Below, one piece after another: positions 1 through 13,000 of a stretch of 64,000 nucleotides of DNA; positions within the stretch are counted from its first letter, which is position 1; each line of letters starts with the position of its first letter. The notes below the pieces were generated by a model. The model searched no databases. It was not told where the DNA came from and saw nothing but the letters and a program-made list of their open reading frames with translations. The translations under genes were made by a program, and so were the position numbers. Source of the stretch: Excoecaria cochinchinensis (taxonomy: Eukaryota; Streptophyta; Magnoliopsida; Malpighiales; Euphorbiaceae). The stretch is from the NCBI GenBank assembly GCA_947683425.1, contig CANTUQ010000301.1:62001-126000 (forward strand), in the 5' to 3' direction.

Positions 1-2999
1 AGTTACTGGAAGCTTGCCATCGAGAATTGGTCTCGTCAGAATACGACGAATTTTTACAGATTTCCCTAGGGGTACCACTAGGGAAAATCACCAAAATCGA
101 AAAATCGTAAAAAGTGGTGAAATTTTGGATCGGAGTCCAATAATTCGGGAAAACTCGATTGGAATAGCTACTGGAAGCTTGCCGTCCAGAATTGGGTTCG
201 TCGGAATACGACGAATTTTTACAGATTTCCCTAGAGGTACCAGAAGGAAAATCACAAAAATCGAAAATTCGAAAAAATTGGTGAAATTTTGAATCCAAGT
301 CCAATAATTCAGGAAAACTCGATTGGAATAGCTACTGGAAGCTTGCCGGTCACAACGCATCGAGAATTGGTTTCGTCGGAATCCGACGAATATTTACGGA
401 TTTCCATAGGGGTACCATTAGGGAAAATCACCAAAATTGAAAAATCGTAAAAAGTGGTGAAATTTTTATTTCGAGTCCAATAATTCAGGAAAACTCGATT
501 AGAATAGCTACTGGAAGCTTGCCATCGAGAATTAGGTTCGTCGAAATCCGACGAATTTTTACGGATTTGCCTAGGGGTACCACTAGGGAAAATCACCAAA
601 ATCGAAAAATCGTAAAAAGTGGTGAAATTTTGAATCCGAGTCCAATAATTCAGGCAAACTCAATTGTAATAGCTACTGGAAGGTTTCTGGTCACAACGCA
701 TCTAGAATTGGCTTCGTCGGAATCCGACGAATTTTTACGAATTTCCCTAGGGAAAATCACCAAAATCGAAAAATCGTAAAAAGTGGTGAAATTTTGGATC
801 CGAGTCCAATAATTCAGGAAAACTCGATTGTAATAGCTACTGGAAGCTTGCCGTCGAGAATTGGCTTCGTCGGAATCCGATGAATTTTTACGGATTTCCC
901 TAGGGGTACCACTAGGAAAAATCACCAAAATCGAAAAATCGTAAAAAGTGGTGAAATTTTTAATCCGAGTCCAATAATTCTGGAAAACTCCATTGGAATA
1001 GCTACTGGAAGCTTGCCGGTCACAACGCATCGAGAATTGGTTTCGTCGGAATCCGACGACTTTTAACGGATTTCCATAGGGGTACCACTAGGGAAAATCA
1101 CCAAAATCGAAAAATCGTAAAAAGTGGTGAAATTTTGGATCCGAGTCCAATAATTCAGGAAAAATCGATTGGAATAGCTACTGGAAGCTTGCCGTCGAGA
1201 ATTGGCTTCGTCGGAATCCGACAAATTTTTACGGATTTCCCTAGAGTACAACTAGGGTAAATCACCAAAATCGAAAAATCGTAAAAACTGGTGAAATTTT
1301 TGATCCGAGTCCAATAATTCAGGAAAAATCGATTGGAATAGTTACTGGAAGCTTGCCGTCGAGAATTGGTCTCGTCAGAATACGACGAATTTTTACGGAT
1401 TTCCCTAGGGGTACCACTAGGAAAAATCACCAAAATCGAAAAATCGTAAAAAGTGGTGAAATTTTGGATCTAAGTCCAATAATTCGGGAAAACTCGATTG
1501 GAATAGCTACTGGAAGCTTGCCATCGAGAATTGGGTTCGTCGGAATCCAACGAATTTTTACGGATTTCCCTAGGGGTACCACTAGGCAAAATCACCAAAA
1601 TCGAAAAAATTAGTGAAATTTTGAATCCGAGTCCAATAATTCAGAAAAACTCGATTGGAATAGCTACTGGAAGCTTGCCGGTCACTACGTATCGAGAATT
1701 GGCTTCGTCGGAATCCGACGAATTTTTACGGATTTCCCTAGGGGTACCACTACAGAAAATCACCAAAATCGAAAAATCGTAAAAAGTGGTGAAATTTTGA
1801 ATCCGAGTCCAATAATTCGGGAAAACTCGATTGGAATAGCTACTGGAAGCTTGCCGTCGAGAATTGGGTTCGTCGGAATCCGACGAATTTTTACGGATTT
1901 CCCTAGGGGTACCACTAGGAAAAATCACCAAAATCGAAAAATCGAAAAAATTGGTGAAATTTTGAATCCAAGTCCAATAATTCAGGAAAACTCGATTAGA
2001 ATAGCTACTGGAAGCTTGCCGTCGAGAATTGGCTTCGTCGGAATCCGACGAATTTTTACGGATTTTCCTAGGGGTACCACTAGGGAAAATCACCAAAATC
2101 GAAAAATCGTAAAAAGTGGCGAAATTTTGAATCCGAGTCCAATAATTCCGAAAAACTCGATTGGAATAGCTACTGGAAGCTTGCCGTCGAGAATTAGGTT
2201 CGTCAAAATCCGACGAATTTTTACGGATTTCCCTAGGGGTACCACTAGGAAAAATCACAAAATCGAAAAATCGAAAAAAGTGGTGAAATTTTTAATCCGA
2301 GTTCAATAATACAGGAAAACTCGATTGGAATAGCTACTAGAAGCTTGCCGATCAAAACGCATCGAGAATTGGCTTCGTAAAAATTCGACGAATTTTTACG
2401 GATTTCCCGAGGCGTACCTCTAGGGAAAATCACCAAAATCGAAAAATCATAAAAAGTGGTGAAATTTTTAATCCGAGTCCAATAATTCAGGAAAACTCGA
2501 TTGGAATAGCTACTGGAAGCTTGCCGTCGAGAATTGGCTTCGTCGGAATCCGACGAATTTTTACGGATTTCCCTAGGGGTACCACTAGGGAAAATCACCA
2601 AAATCGTAAAATCGAAAAAATTGGTGAAATTTTGAATCCGAGTCCAATAATTCTGGAAACCTCGATTGGAATAGCTACTGGAAGCTTGCCGGTCACAACG
2701 AATCGAGAATTCGCTTCGTCGGAATCCGACGAATTTTTACGGATTTTCCTATGGGTACCACTAGGGAAAATCACAAAAATCGAAAAATCGTAAAAAGTGG
2801 TGAAATTTTGAATCCGAGTCCAATAATTAAGGAAAACTCGATTGGAATAGCTACTTGAAGCTTGCCGGTCACAACGCATCGAGAATTGGCTTCGTCAGAA
2901 TCCGACGAATTTTTACGGATTTTCCTAGGGATACCACTAGGGAAAATCACCAAAATCGAAAAATCGTAAAAAGTGGTAAAATTTTTTATCCGAGTTCAA

Positions 3000-3950
3000 T
3001 AATTCAGGACAAATCGATTGGAATAGCTATTGGAAGCATGCCGTCGAGAATTGGCTTCGTCGGAATCCGACAAATTTTTACGGATTTCCCTAGAGTACCG
3101 CTAGGGTAAATCACCAAAATCGAAAAATCGTAAAAACTGGTGAAATTTTTTATCCGAGTCCAATAATTCAGGAAAAATCGATTGGAATAGCTACTGCAAG
3201 CTTGCCGTCGAGAATTGGATTCGTCGAAATTCGACGAATTTTTATGGATTTCCCTAGGGGTACCACTAGGGAAAATCACCAAAATCGAAAAATCGTAAAA
3301 AGTGATGAAATTTTTAATCCGAGTCCAATAATTCTGGAAAACTCGATTGGAATAGCTACGGGAAGCTTGTCGGTCACAATGTATCGAGAATTGGCTTCGT
3401 CGGAAAGCAACGAATTTTTACGGATTTCCTTAGGGAAAATCACCAAAATCGAAAAATCGTAAAAAGTGGTGAAATTTTTTATCCGAGTCCAATAATTCAG
3501 GAAAACTCGATTCGAATAGCTACTGGAAGTTTGCCGTCGAGAATTGGGTTCGTCGGAATCCGACGAATTTTTACGGATTTCCCTAGGGGTACCACTAGGG
3601 AAAATCACAAAAATCGAAAAATCGAAAAAAGTTGTGAAATTTTTAATCCGAGTCCAATAATTTAGGAAAACTCAATTGGAATAGCTACTGGAAGCTTGCC
3701 GGTCACAACGCATCGAGAATTGGCTTCGTTGGTATCCGCCGAATTTTTACGAATTTCCCTAGGGGTACCTCTAGGAAAAATCACCAAAATCGAAAAATCG
3801 TAAAAAGTGGTGAAATTTTGGATCCGAGTCCAATAATTCAGGAAAACTCGATTTGAATAGCTACTGGAAGCTTGCCGTCGAGAATTGGCTTCGTTGGAAT
3901 CCGATGAATTTTTACGAATTTTCCTAGGGGGTTCCACTAGGGAAAATCAC
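3000..3950 (+). repeat. Older block duplication inside the 7.5-kb unit, member 1
   Basis: This block aligns with about 6180-7130 at an offset of 3,181 bp. Shared private features in the same order are the CTAGAGTACC monomer, GACGAATTTTTATGG, a 164-bp type D monomer (near 3433 and 6613), CTCGATTCGAATAGC followed by a damaged HindIII site (3527 and 6708), and GGTATCCGCCGAATTT. Substitutions are scattered throughout, so it is clearly older than the 7,534-bp event, which copied both members again (about 10.53-11.48 and 13.71-14.66 kb). Confidence 0.82.
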
Positions 3951-6179
3951 CAAAATCGAAAAATCGTAAAAAGTGGTGAAATTTTGAATCCGAGTCCAAT
4001 AATTTAGGAAAACTCGATTGGAATAGCTACTGGAAGTTTGCCGGTCACAACGCATCGAGAAATTACTTCGTCTGAATCCGACGAATTTTTACGGATTTCC
4101 CTAGTGAAAATCTCCAAAATCAAAAAATCTTAAAAAGTGGTGTAATTTTTTATCCGAGTTCAATAATTCAGGAAAACTCGATTGGAATAGCTACTGGAAG
4201 CTTGCCGTTGGGAATTGGGTTCGTTGGAATCCGACGAATTTTTACGGATTTCCCTAGGGGTACCACTAGGAAAAATCACCAAAAGCGAAAAATTGAAAAA
4301 AGTGGTGAAATTTTTAATCCGAGTCCAATAATTCAGGAAAACTCGATTGGAATAGCTACTGTAAGCTTGCCGGTTACAACGCATCGAGAATTGGATTCGT
4401 CGGAATCCGACGAATTTTTACGGATTTCCCTAGGGATACCACTAGGGAAAATCACCAAAATCGAAAAATCGTAAAAAGTGGTGAAATTTTGAATCCGAGC
4501 CCAATAATTTAGGAAAACTCGATTGGAATATATACTGGAAGCTTGCAGGTCACAACGCATCTAGAATTGGCTTCGTCGGAATCCGACGAATTTTTATGGT
4601 TTTCCCTAAGGAAAATCACCAAAATCGAAAAATCGTAAAAAGTGATGAAATTTTTGATCCGAGTCCAATAATTCAGGAAAAGTCGATTGGAATAGCTACT
4701 GGAAGCTTGCCGGTCACAACGCATCAAGAATTGGTTTCGTCGGAATCCGACGAATTTTTACGGATTTCCCTAGGGATACCACTAGGGAAAATCACCAAAA
4801 TCGTAAAAAGTGGTGAAATTTCGAATCCGAGTCCAATAATTCAGGAAAACTCGATTGGAATAGCTACTGAAAGATTGCCGGTCACAACGCATCGAGAATT
4901 GGCTTCGTCGGAATCCGACGAATTTTTACGGATTTCCCTATGGGGTACCACTAGGGAAAATCACCAAAATCGTAAAATCGTAAAAAGTGGTGAAAATTTG
5001 AATCCGAGTCCAATGATTCAGGAAAACTCGATTGGAATAGCTACTGGAAGCTTGCCGTCGAGAATTGGGTTCGTCGAAATTCGACGAATTTTTACGGATT
5101 TCCCTAGGGGTACCACTAAGGAAAATCGAAAAATCGAAAAAAGTGGTGAAATTTTTAATCCGAGTCCAATAATTAAGGAAAACTCGATTGGAATAGCTAC
5201 TGGTAGCTTGACGGTCAAAACGCATTGAGAATTGGTTTCATCGGAATCCGACGAATTTTTACGGATTTCTATAGGGGTACCACTAGGAAAAATCACCAAA
5301 ATCGAAAAATCATAAAAAGTGGTGAAATTTTTGATCCGACTCCAATAATTCAGGAAAACTCGATTGGAATAGCTACTGGAAGCTTGCCGTCAAGAATTGG
5401 CTTCGTCGGAATTCGACGAATTTTTACGGATTTCCCTAGGGGTACCACTAGAGAAAATCACCAAAATCGAAAAATCGTAAAAAGTGGTGAAATTTTTGAT
5501 CCGAGTCAAATAATTCAGGAAAACTCGATTGGAATAGCTACTGGAAGTTTGCCGTCGAGAATTGGCTTCGTCGGAATTCGACGAATTTTTACGGATTTCC
5601 CTAGGGGTACCAGTAGAGAAAATCACCAAAATCGAAAAATCGTAAAAAGTGGTGAAATTTTTGATCCGAGTCAAATAATTCAGGAAAACTCGATTGGAAT
5701 AGCTACTGGAAGCTTGACGTCGAGAATTGGCTTCGTCGGAATTCGACGAATTTTTACGGATTTCGCTAGGGGTACCACTAGGGAAAATCACCAAAATCGA
5801 AAAATCGTAAAAAGTTGTGAAATTTTTGATCCGAGTCCAAAAATTCAGGAAAACTCGATTGGAATAGCTACTGGAATCTTGCCGTCGAGAATTGGCATCG
5901 TCGGAATCCGATGAATTTTTACGGATTTCTCTAGGGGTACCACTAGAGAAAATCACCAAAATCAAAAAATCGTAAAAAGTGGTAAATTTTTAATCCGAGT
6001 CCAATAATTCATAAAAACTCGATTGGAATAGCTACTGGAAGCTTGCCGGTCACAACGCATCGAGAATTTGATTCGTCGGAATCCGACGAATTTTAACGGA
6101 TTTCCATAGGGGTACCACTAGGAAAAATCACCAAAATCGAAAAATCATAAAAAGTGGTGAAATTTTGGATCCGAGTTCA

Positions 6180-7130
6180 ATAATTCAGGAAAAATCGATT
6201 GGAATAGCTACTGGAAGCATGCCGTCGAGAATTGGCTTCATCGGAATCCGATAAATTTCTACGGATTTCCCTAGAGTACCACTAGGGTAAATCACCAAAA
6301 TCGAAAAGTCGTAAAAACTGATGAAATTTTCGATCCGAGTCCAATAATTCAGGAAAAATCGATTGGAATAGCTACTGGAAGCTTGCCGTCGAGAATTGGA
6401 TTCGTCGAAATTTGACGAATTTTTATGGATTTCCCTAGGGGTACCACTAGGGAAAATCACCAAAATCGAAAAATCGTAAAAAGTGATGAAATTTTTAATC
6501 CGGGTCCAATAATTCAGGAAAAATCGAATGGAATAGCTATGGGAAGCTTGCCGGTCACAACGCATCGAGAATTGGCTTCGTCGGAATCCAACGAATTTTT
6601 ACGGATTTCCCTAGGGAAAATCACCAAAATCGAAAAATCGTAAAAAGTGGTGAAATTTTTGATCCGAGACCAATAATTCAGGAAAACTCGATTCGAATAG
6701 CTACTGGAAGTTTTCCGTCTAGAATTGGGTTCGTCGGAATCCGACGAATTTTTACGGATTTTCCTAGGGGTACCACTAGGGAAAATCACAAAAATCGAAA
6801 AATCGAAAAAAGTGGTGAAATTTTTAATCCGAGTCCAATAATTCAGGAAAACTCGATTGGAATAGCTACTGGGAGCTTGCCGGTCACAACGCATCGAGAA
6901 TTTGCTTCGTCGGTATCCGCCGAATTTTTACGAATTTCCCTAGGGGTACCACTAGGAAAAATCACAAAAATCGAAAAATCGTAAAAAGTGGTGAAATTTT
7001 TGATCCGAGTCAATTATTCAGGAAAACTCGATTGCAATAGCTACTGGAAGCTTGCCGTCAAGAATTGAGTTCGTCGAAATACGACGAATTTTTACGGATT
7101 TCCCTAGGGGTACCACTAGGGAAAATCACA
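6180..7130 (+). repeat. Older block duplication inside the 7.5-kb unit, member 2
   Basis: This is the partner of about 3000-3950 at +3,181 bp. Three HindIII-phase positions tested (3198/6379, 3363/6544 and 3527/6708) give the same offset, so no monomer was gained or lost between them. The outer limits are approximate. Confidence 0.82.
6544..6707 (+). repeat. Representative 164-bp monomer lacking the KpnI dyad (type D)
   Basis: The unit keeps the 11-bp segment of type A but lacks 12 bp, so CCCTAGGGGTACCACTAGGG collapses to CCCTAGGG. The loss equals one copy of the direct repeat CTAGGG plus the intervening bases, which fits replication slippage or short-repeat recombination. It removes the second dyad of the monomer. 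This form is scattered in Domain I (including both copies of the 7.5-kb duplication) and was last seen near 21.34 kb. Confidence 0.9.
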
Positions 7131-10072
7131 AAATCGAAAAATCAAAAAAAGTAGTGAAATTTTTAATCCGAGTCCAATAATTCAGGAAAACTCGATTGGA
7201 TAGCTACTGGTAGCTTGCCGGTCAAAACGCATTGAGAATTGGCTTCGTCGGAATCCGACGAATTTTTACGGATTTCCCTAGGGGTACCACTAGGGAAAAT
7301 CACCAAAATCGAAAAATCGTAAAAAGTAGTGAAATTTTGAATCCGAGTGCAATAATTCAGGAAAACTTGATTGGAGTAGCTACTGGAAACTTGCCGGTCA
7401 CAACGCATCGAGAATTGGCTTCGTCGGAATCCGACGACTTTTTACGGATTTCCCTAGGGAAAATCACCAAAATTGAAAAATTGTAAAAAGTGGTGAAATT
7501 TTTGATCCGAGTCCAATAATTAAGGAAAACTCGATAAGAATAGCTACTGGAAGCTTGCCGTCGAGAATTGGTTTCGTCGGAATCCGACGAATTTTTACGG
7601 ATTTCCCTAGGGGTACCACTAGGGAAAATCACAAAAATCAAAAAATCGAAAAAAGTGGTGAAATTTTTAATCCGAGTCCAATAATTCAGGAAAACTCGAT
7701 TGGAATAGCTACTGGAAGCTTGCCGGTCACAACGCATCGAGAATTGGCTTCGTCGGAATCCGACGAATTTTTACGGATTTTCCTAGGGGTTACCACTAGG
7801 GAAAATCACCAAAATCGAAAAATCGTAAAAAGTGGTGAAATTTTGAATCCGAGTCCAATAATTCAGGAAAACTCGATTCGAATAGCTACTGGAAGCTTGC
7901 CGGTCACAACGCATCGAGAATTTGTTTCGTCGGAATCCGACGAATTTTTACGGATTTAACTAGGAAAAATCACAAAAATCAAAAAATCGAAAAAAGTAGT
8001 GAAATTTTTAATCCGAGTCCAATAATTCAGGAAAACTCGATTGGAATAGCTACTGGAAGCTTGCCGGTCACAACGCATCGAGAATTAGCTTCGTCGGTAT
8101 CCGATGAATTTTTACGAATTTCCCTAGGGGTACCACTAGGGAAAATCACCAAAATCGAAAAATCGTAAAAAGTGGTGAAATTTTTGATCCGAGCCCAATA
8201 ATTCAGGAAATCTTGATTGGAATAGCTACTGGAAGCATGCCGTCGAGAATTGGCTTCGTCGGAATCCGACGAATTTTTACGGATTTTCCTAGGGGGTACA
8301 ATTAGGGAAAATCACCAAAATCGAACAATCGTAAAAAGTGGTGAAATTTTGAATCCGAGTGCAATAATTCAGGAAAACTCGATTGGAATAGCTACTGGAA
8401 GCTTGCAGTCGAGAATTGGTTTCGTCGGAATCCGACAAATTTTTACGGATTTCCATAGGGGTACCACTAGGGAAAATCACCAAAATCGAAAAATCGTAAA
8501 TAGTGGTGAAATTTTTGATCCGAGCCAAATAATTCAGGAAAACTCGATTGGAACAGTTACTGGAAGCTTGCCGGTCACAACGAATCGAGAATTGGTTTCG
8601 TCTGAATCCGACGAATTTTTACGGATTTCCCTAGGGAAAATCACCAAAATCGAAAAATCGTAAAAAGTGGTGTAATTTTTAATCCGAGTCCAATAATTCA
8701 GGAAAACTCGATTGGAATAGCTACTGGAAGCTTGCCGTCGAGAACTGGATTTGTCGGAATCCGACGAATTTTTACGGATTTTCCTAGGGGTACCACTAGG
8801 GAAAAACACCGAAATCGAAAAATCGTAAAAAGTGGTGTAATTTTTAATTCGAGTCCAATAATTCAGGAAAACTCGATTGGAATAGCTACTGGAAGCTTGC
8901 CGTAGGGAATTGGTTTCGTCGGAATCCGACGAATTTTTACGGATTTCCCTAGGGGTACCCTTAGGGAAAATCACCAAAATCGAAAAATCGTAAAAAGTGT
9001 TGAAATTTTGAATCCGAGTCCAATAATTCAAGAAAACTCGATTGGAATAGCTACTGGAAGCTAGCCGGTCACAACGCATCGAGAATTAGTTTCGTCGAAT
9101 CCGACGAATTTTTACGGATTTCCCTAGGGAAAATCACCAAAATCGTAAAAAGTGGTGAAATTTTTGATCCGAGTCCAATAATTCAGGAAAACACGATTGG
9201 AATAGCTACTGGAAGCTTGCCATCGAGAATTGGTTTCGTCAGAATCCGACGAATTTTTACGGATTTCCCTAGGGGTACCACTAGAGAAAATCACTAAAAT
9301 CGAAAAATCATAAAAAGTGGTGAAATTTTTAATTCGAGTCCAATAATTCCGGAAAACTCGATTGGAATAGCTACTGGAAGCTTGCCGGTTACAACGCATC
9401 GAGAATTGGATTCGTCGAAATCCGACGAATTTTTACGGATTTCCCTAGGGAAAATCACAAAAATCGTAAAAAGTGGTGAAATTTTTTATCCGAGTCCAAT
9501 AATTAAAAAAAACTCGATTGGAATAGCTACTGGAAGCTTGCCGTCGAGAATTGGGTTCGTCGGAATCCGACGAATTTTTACGGATTTCCCTAGGGGTACC
9601 ACTAGGGAAAATCACCAAAATCAAAAAATCGAAAAAAGTGGTGAAATTTTGAATCCGAGTCCAATAATTCAGGAAAACTCGATTGGAATAGCTACTGGAA
9701 GCTTGCCGGTCACAAAGCATCGAGAATTGGTTTCGTCGGAATCCGATAAATTTTTACGAATTTCCCTAGGGGGTACCACTACGGAAAATCACAAAAATCG
9801 AAAAATCGTAAAAAGTGGTTAAATTTTGAATCCGAGTCCAATAATTCAGGAAAACTCGATTGGAATAGCTACTAGAAGCTTGCCGGTCACAACGCATCTA
9901 GAATTGGCTTCGTCGGAATCCGACGAATTTTTACGGATTTCCCTAAGGAAAATCACCAAAATCGGAAAATCGTAAAAAGTGGTGAAATTTTTGATCCGAG
10001 TCCAATAATTCAGGAAAAGTCGATTGGAATAGCTACTGGAAGCTTGCCGGTCACAACGCATCAAGAATTGGT

Positions 10073-13000
10073 TTCGTCGGAATCCGACGAATTTTTACGG
10101 ATTTCCCTAGGGGTACCACTAGGGAAAATCACCAAAATCGTAAAATCGAAAAAATTGGTGAAATTTTGAATCCGAGTCCAATAATTCTGGAAACCTCGAT
10201 TGGAATAGCTACTGGAAGCTTGCCGGTCACAACGAATCGAGAATTCGCTTCGTCGGAATCCGACGAATTTTTACGGATTTTCCTATGGGTACCACTAGGG
10301 AAAATCACAAAAATCGAAAAATCGTAAAAAGTGGTGAAATTTTGAATCCGAGTCCAATAATTAAGGAAAACTCGATTGGAATAGCTACTTGAAGCTTGCC
10401 GGTCACAACGCATCGAGAATTGGCTTCGTCAGAATCCGACGAATTTTTACGGATTTTCCTAGGGATACCACTAGGGAAAATCACCAAAATCGAAAAATCG
10501 TAAAAAGTGGTAAAATTTTTTATCCGAGTTCAATAATTCAGGACAAATCGATTGGAATAGCTATTGGAAGCATGCCGTCGAGAATTGGCTTCGTCGGAAT
10601 CCGACAAATTTTTACGGATTTCCCTAGAGTACCGCTAGGGTAAATCACCAAAATCGAAAAATCGTAAAAACTGGTGAAATTTTTTATCCGAGTCCAATAA
10701 TTCAGGAAAAATCGATTGGAATAGCTACTGCAAGCTTGCCGTCGAGAATTGGATTCGTCGAAATTCGACGAATTTTTATGGATTTCCCTAGGGGTACCAC
10801 TAGGGAAAATCACCAAAATCGAAAAATCGTAAAAAGTGATGAAATTTTTAATCCGAGTCCAATAATTCTGGAAAACTCGATTGGAATAGCTACGGGAAGC
10901 TTGTCGGTCACAATGTATCGAGAATTGGCTTCGTCGGAAAGCAACGAATTTTTACGGATTTCCTTAGGGAAAATCACCAAAATCGAAAAATCGTAAAAAG
11001 TGGTGAAATTTTTTATCCGAGTCCAATAATTCAGGAAAACTCGATTCGAATAGCTACTGGAAGTTTGCCGTCGAGAATTGGGTTCGTCGGAATCCGACGA
11101 ATTTTTACGGATTTCCCTAGGGGTACCACTAGGGAAAATCACAAAAATCGAAAAATCGAAAAAAGTTGTGAAATTTTTAATCCGAGTCCAATAATTTAGG
11201 AAAACTCAATTGGAATAGCTACTGGAAGCTTGCCGGTCACAACGCATCGAGAATTGGCTTCGTTGGTATCCGCCGAATTTTTACGAATTTCCCTAGGGGT
11301 ACCTCTAGGAAAAATCACCAAAATCGAAAAATCGTAAAAAGTGGTGAAATTTTGGATCCGAGTCCAATAATTCAGGAAAACTCGATTTGAATAGCTACTG
11401 GAAGCTTGCCGTCGAGAATTGGCTTCGTTGGAATCCGATGAATTTTTACGAATTTTCCTAGGGGGTTCCACTAGGGAAAATCACCAAAATCGAAAAATCG
11501 TAAAAAGTGGTGAAATTTTGAATCCGAGTCCAATAATTTAGGAAAACTCGATTGGAATAGCTACTGGAAGTTTGCCGGTCACAACGCATCGAGAAATTAC
11601 TTCGTCTGAATCCGACGAATTTTTACGGATTTCCCTAGTGAAAATCTCCAAAATCAAAAAATCTTAAAAAGTGGTGTAATTTTTTATCCGAGTTCAATAA
11701 TTCAGGAAAACTCGATTGGAATAGCTACTGGAAGCTTGCCGTTGGGAATTGGGTTCGTTGGAATCCGACGAATTTTTACGGATTTCCCTAGGGGTACCAC
11801 TAGGAAAAATCACCAAAAGCGAAAAATTGAAAAAAGTGGTGAAATTTTTAATCCGAGTCCAATAATTCAGGAAAACTCGATTGGAATAGCTACTGTAAGC
11901 TTGCCGGTTACAACGCATCGAGAATTGGATTCGTCGGAATCCGACGAATTTTTACGGATTTCCCTAGGGATACCACTAGGGAAAATCACCAAAATCGAAA
12001 AATCGTAAAAAGTGGTGAAATTTTGAATCCGAGCCCAATAATTTAGGAAAACTCGATTGGAATATATACTGGAAGCTTGCAGGTCACAACGCATCTAGAA
12101 TTGGCTTCGTCGGAATCCGACGAATTTTTATGGTTTTCCCTAAGGAAAATCACCAAAATCGAAAAATCGTAAAAAGTGATGAAATTTTTGATCCGAGTCC
12201 AATAATTCAGGAAAAGTCGATTGGAATAGCTACTGGAAGCTTGCCGGTCACAACGCATCAAGAATTGGTTTCGTCGGAATCCGACGAATTTTTACGGATT
12301 TCCCTAGGGATACCACTAGGGAAAATCACCAAAATCGTAAAAAGTGGTGAAATTTCGAATCCGAGTCCAATAATTCAGGAAAACTCGATTGGAATAGCTA
12401 CTGAAAGATTGCCGGTCACAACGCATCGAGAATTGGCTTCGTCGGAATCCGACGAATTTTTACGGATTTCCCTATGGGGTACCACTAGGGAAAATCACCA
12501 AAATCGTAAAATCGTAAAAAGTGGTGAAAATTTGAATCCGAGTCCAATGATTCAGGAAAACTCGATTGGAATAGCTACTGGAAGCTTGCCGTCGAGAATT
12601 GGGTTCGTCGAAATTCGACGAATTTTTACGGATTTCCCTAGGGGTACCACTAAGGAAAATCGAAAAATCGAAAAAAGTGGTGAAATTTTTAATCCGAGTC
12701 CAATAATTAAGGAAAACTCGATTGGAATAGCTACTGGTAGCTTGACGGTCAAAACGCATTGAGAATTGGTTTCATCGGAATCCGACGAATTTTTACGGAT
12801 TTCTATAGGGGTACCACTAGGAAAAATCACCAAAATCGAAAAATCATAAAAAGTGGTGAAATTTTTGATCCGACTCCAATAATTCAGGAAAACTCGATTG
12901 GAATAGCTACTGGAAGCTTGCCGTCAAGAATTGGCTTCGTCGGAATTCGACGAATTTTTACGGATTTCCCTAGGGGTACCACTAGAGAAAATCACCAAAA

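Larger units (their letters stand above)
2539..10072 (+). repeat. 7,534-bp tandem duplication, copy 1
   Basis: Positions in this block match those 7,534 bp downstream almost perfectly, including every private variant I compared: the CTAGAGTACC monomers, the XbaI-like CATCTAGAATTGG, the ACTAAGG variant and the four consecutive 165-bp monomers at 5.2-5.9 kb. It spans about 44 monomers. Going left from 2539, homology stops at base 2538 and then at an 11-bp length difference. I found two substitutions against copy 2: G at 6503 versus A at 14037, and C at 7019 versus A at 14553. The unit is far larger than the monomer, so this is a recent segmental amplification inside the array. Confidence 0.95.

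Noticed and set aside
1641..2258. 205-codon minus-strand open frame as a gene
   Set aside because: It is the translation of stacked satellite monomers in a stop-poor frame; the same peptide pieces recur throughout the window in both orientations.
5225..5914. 229-codon open frame (duplicate at 12759-13448) as a protein gene
   Set aside because: It consists of four repeats of about 55 residues that are simply translated 165-bp monomers, has an equally long open frame on the other strand, and shows no recognised domain or gene signals.
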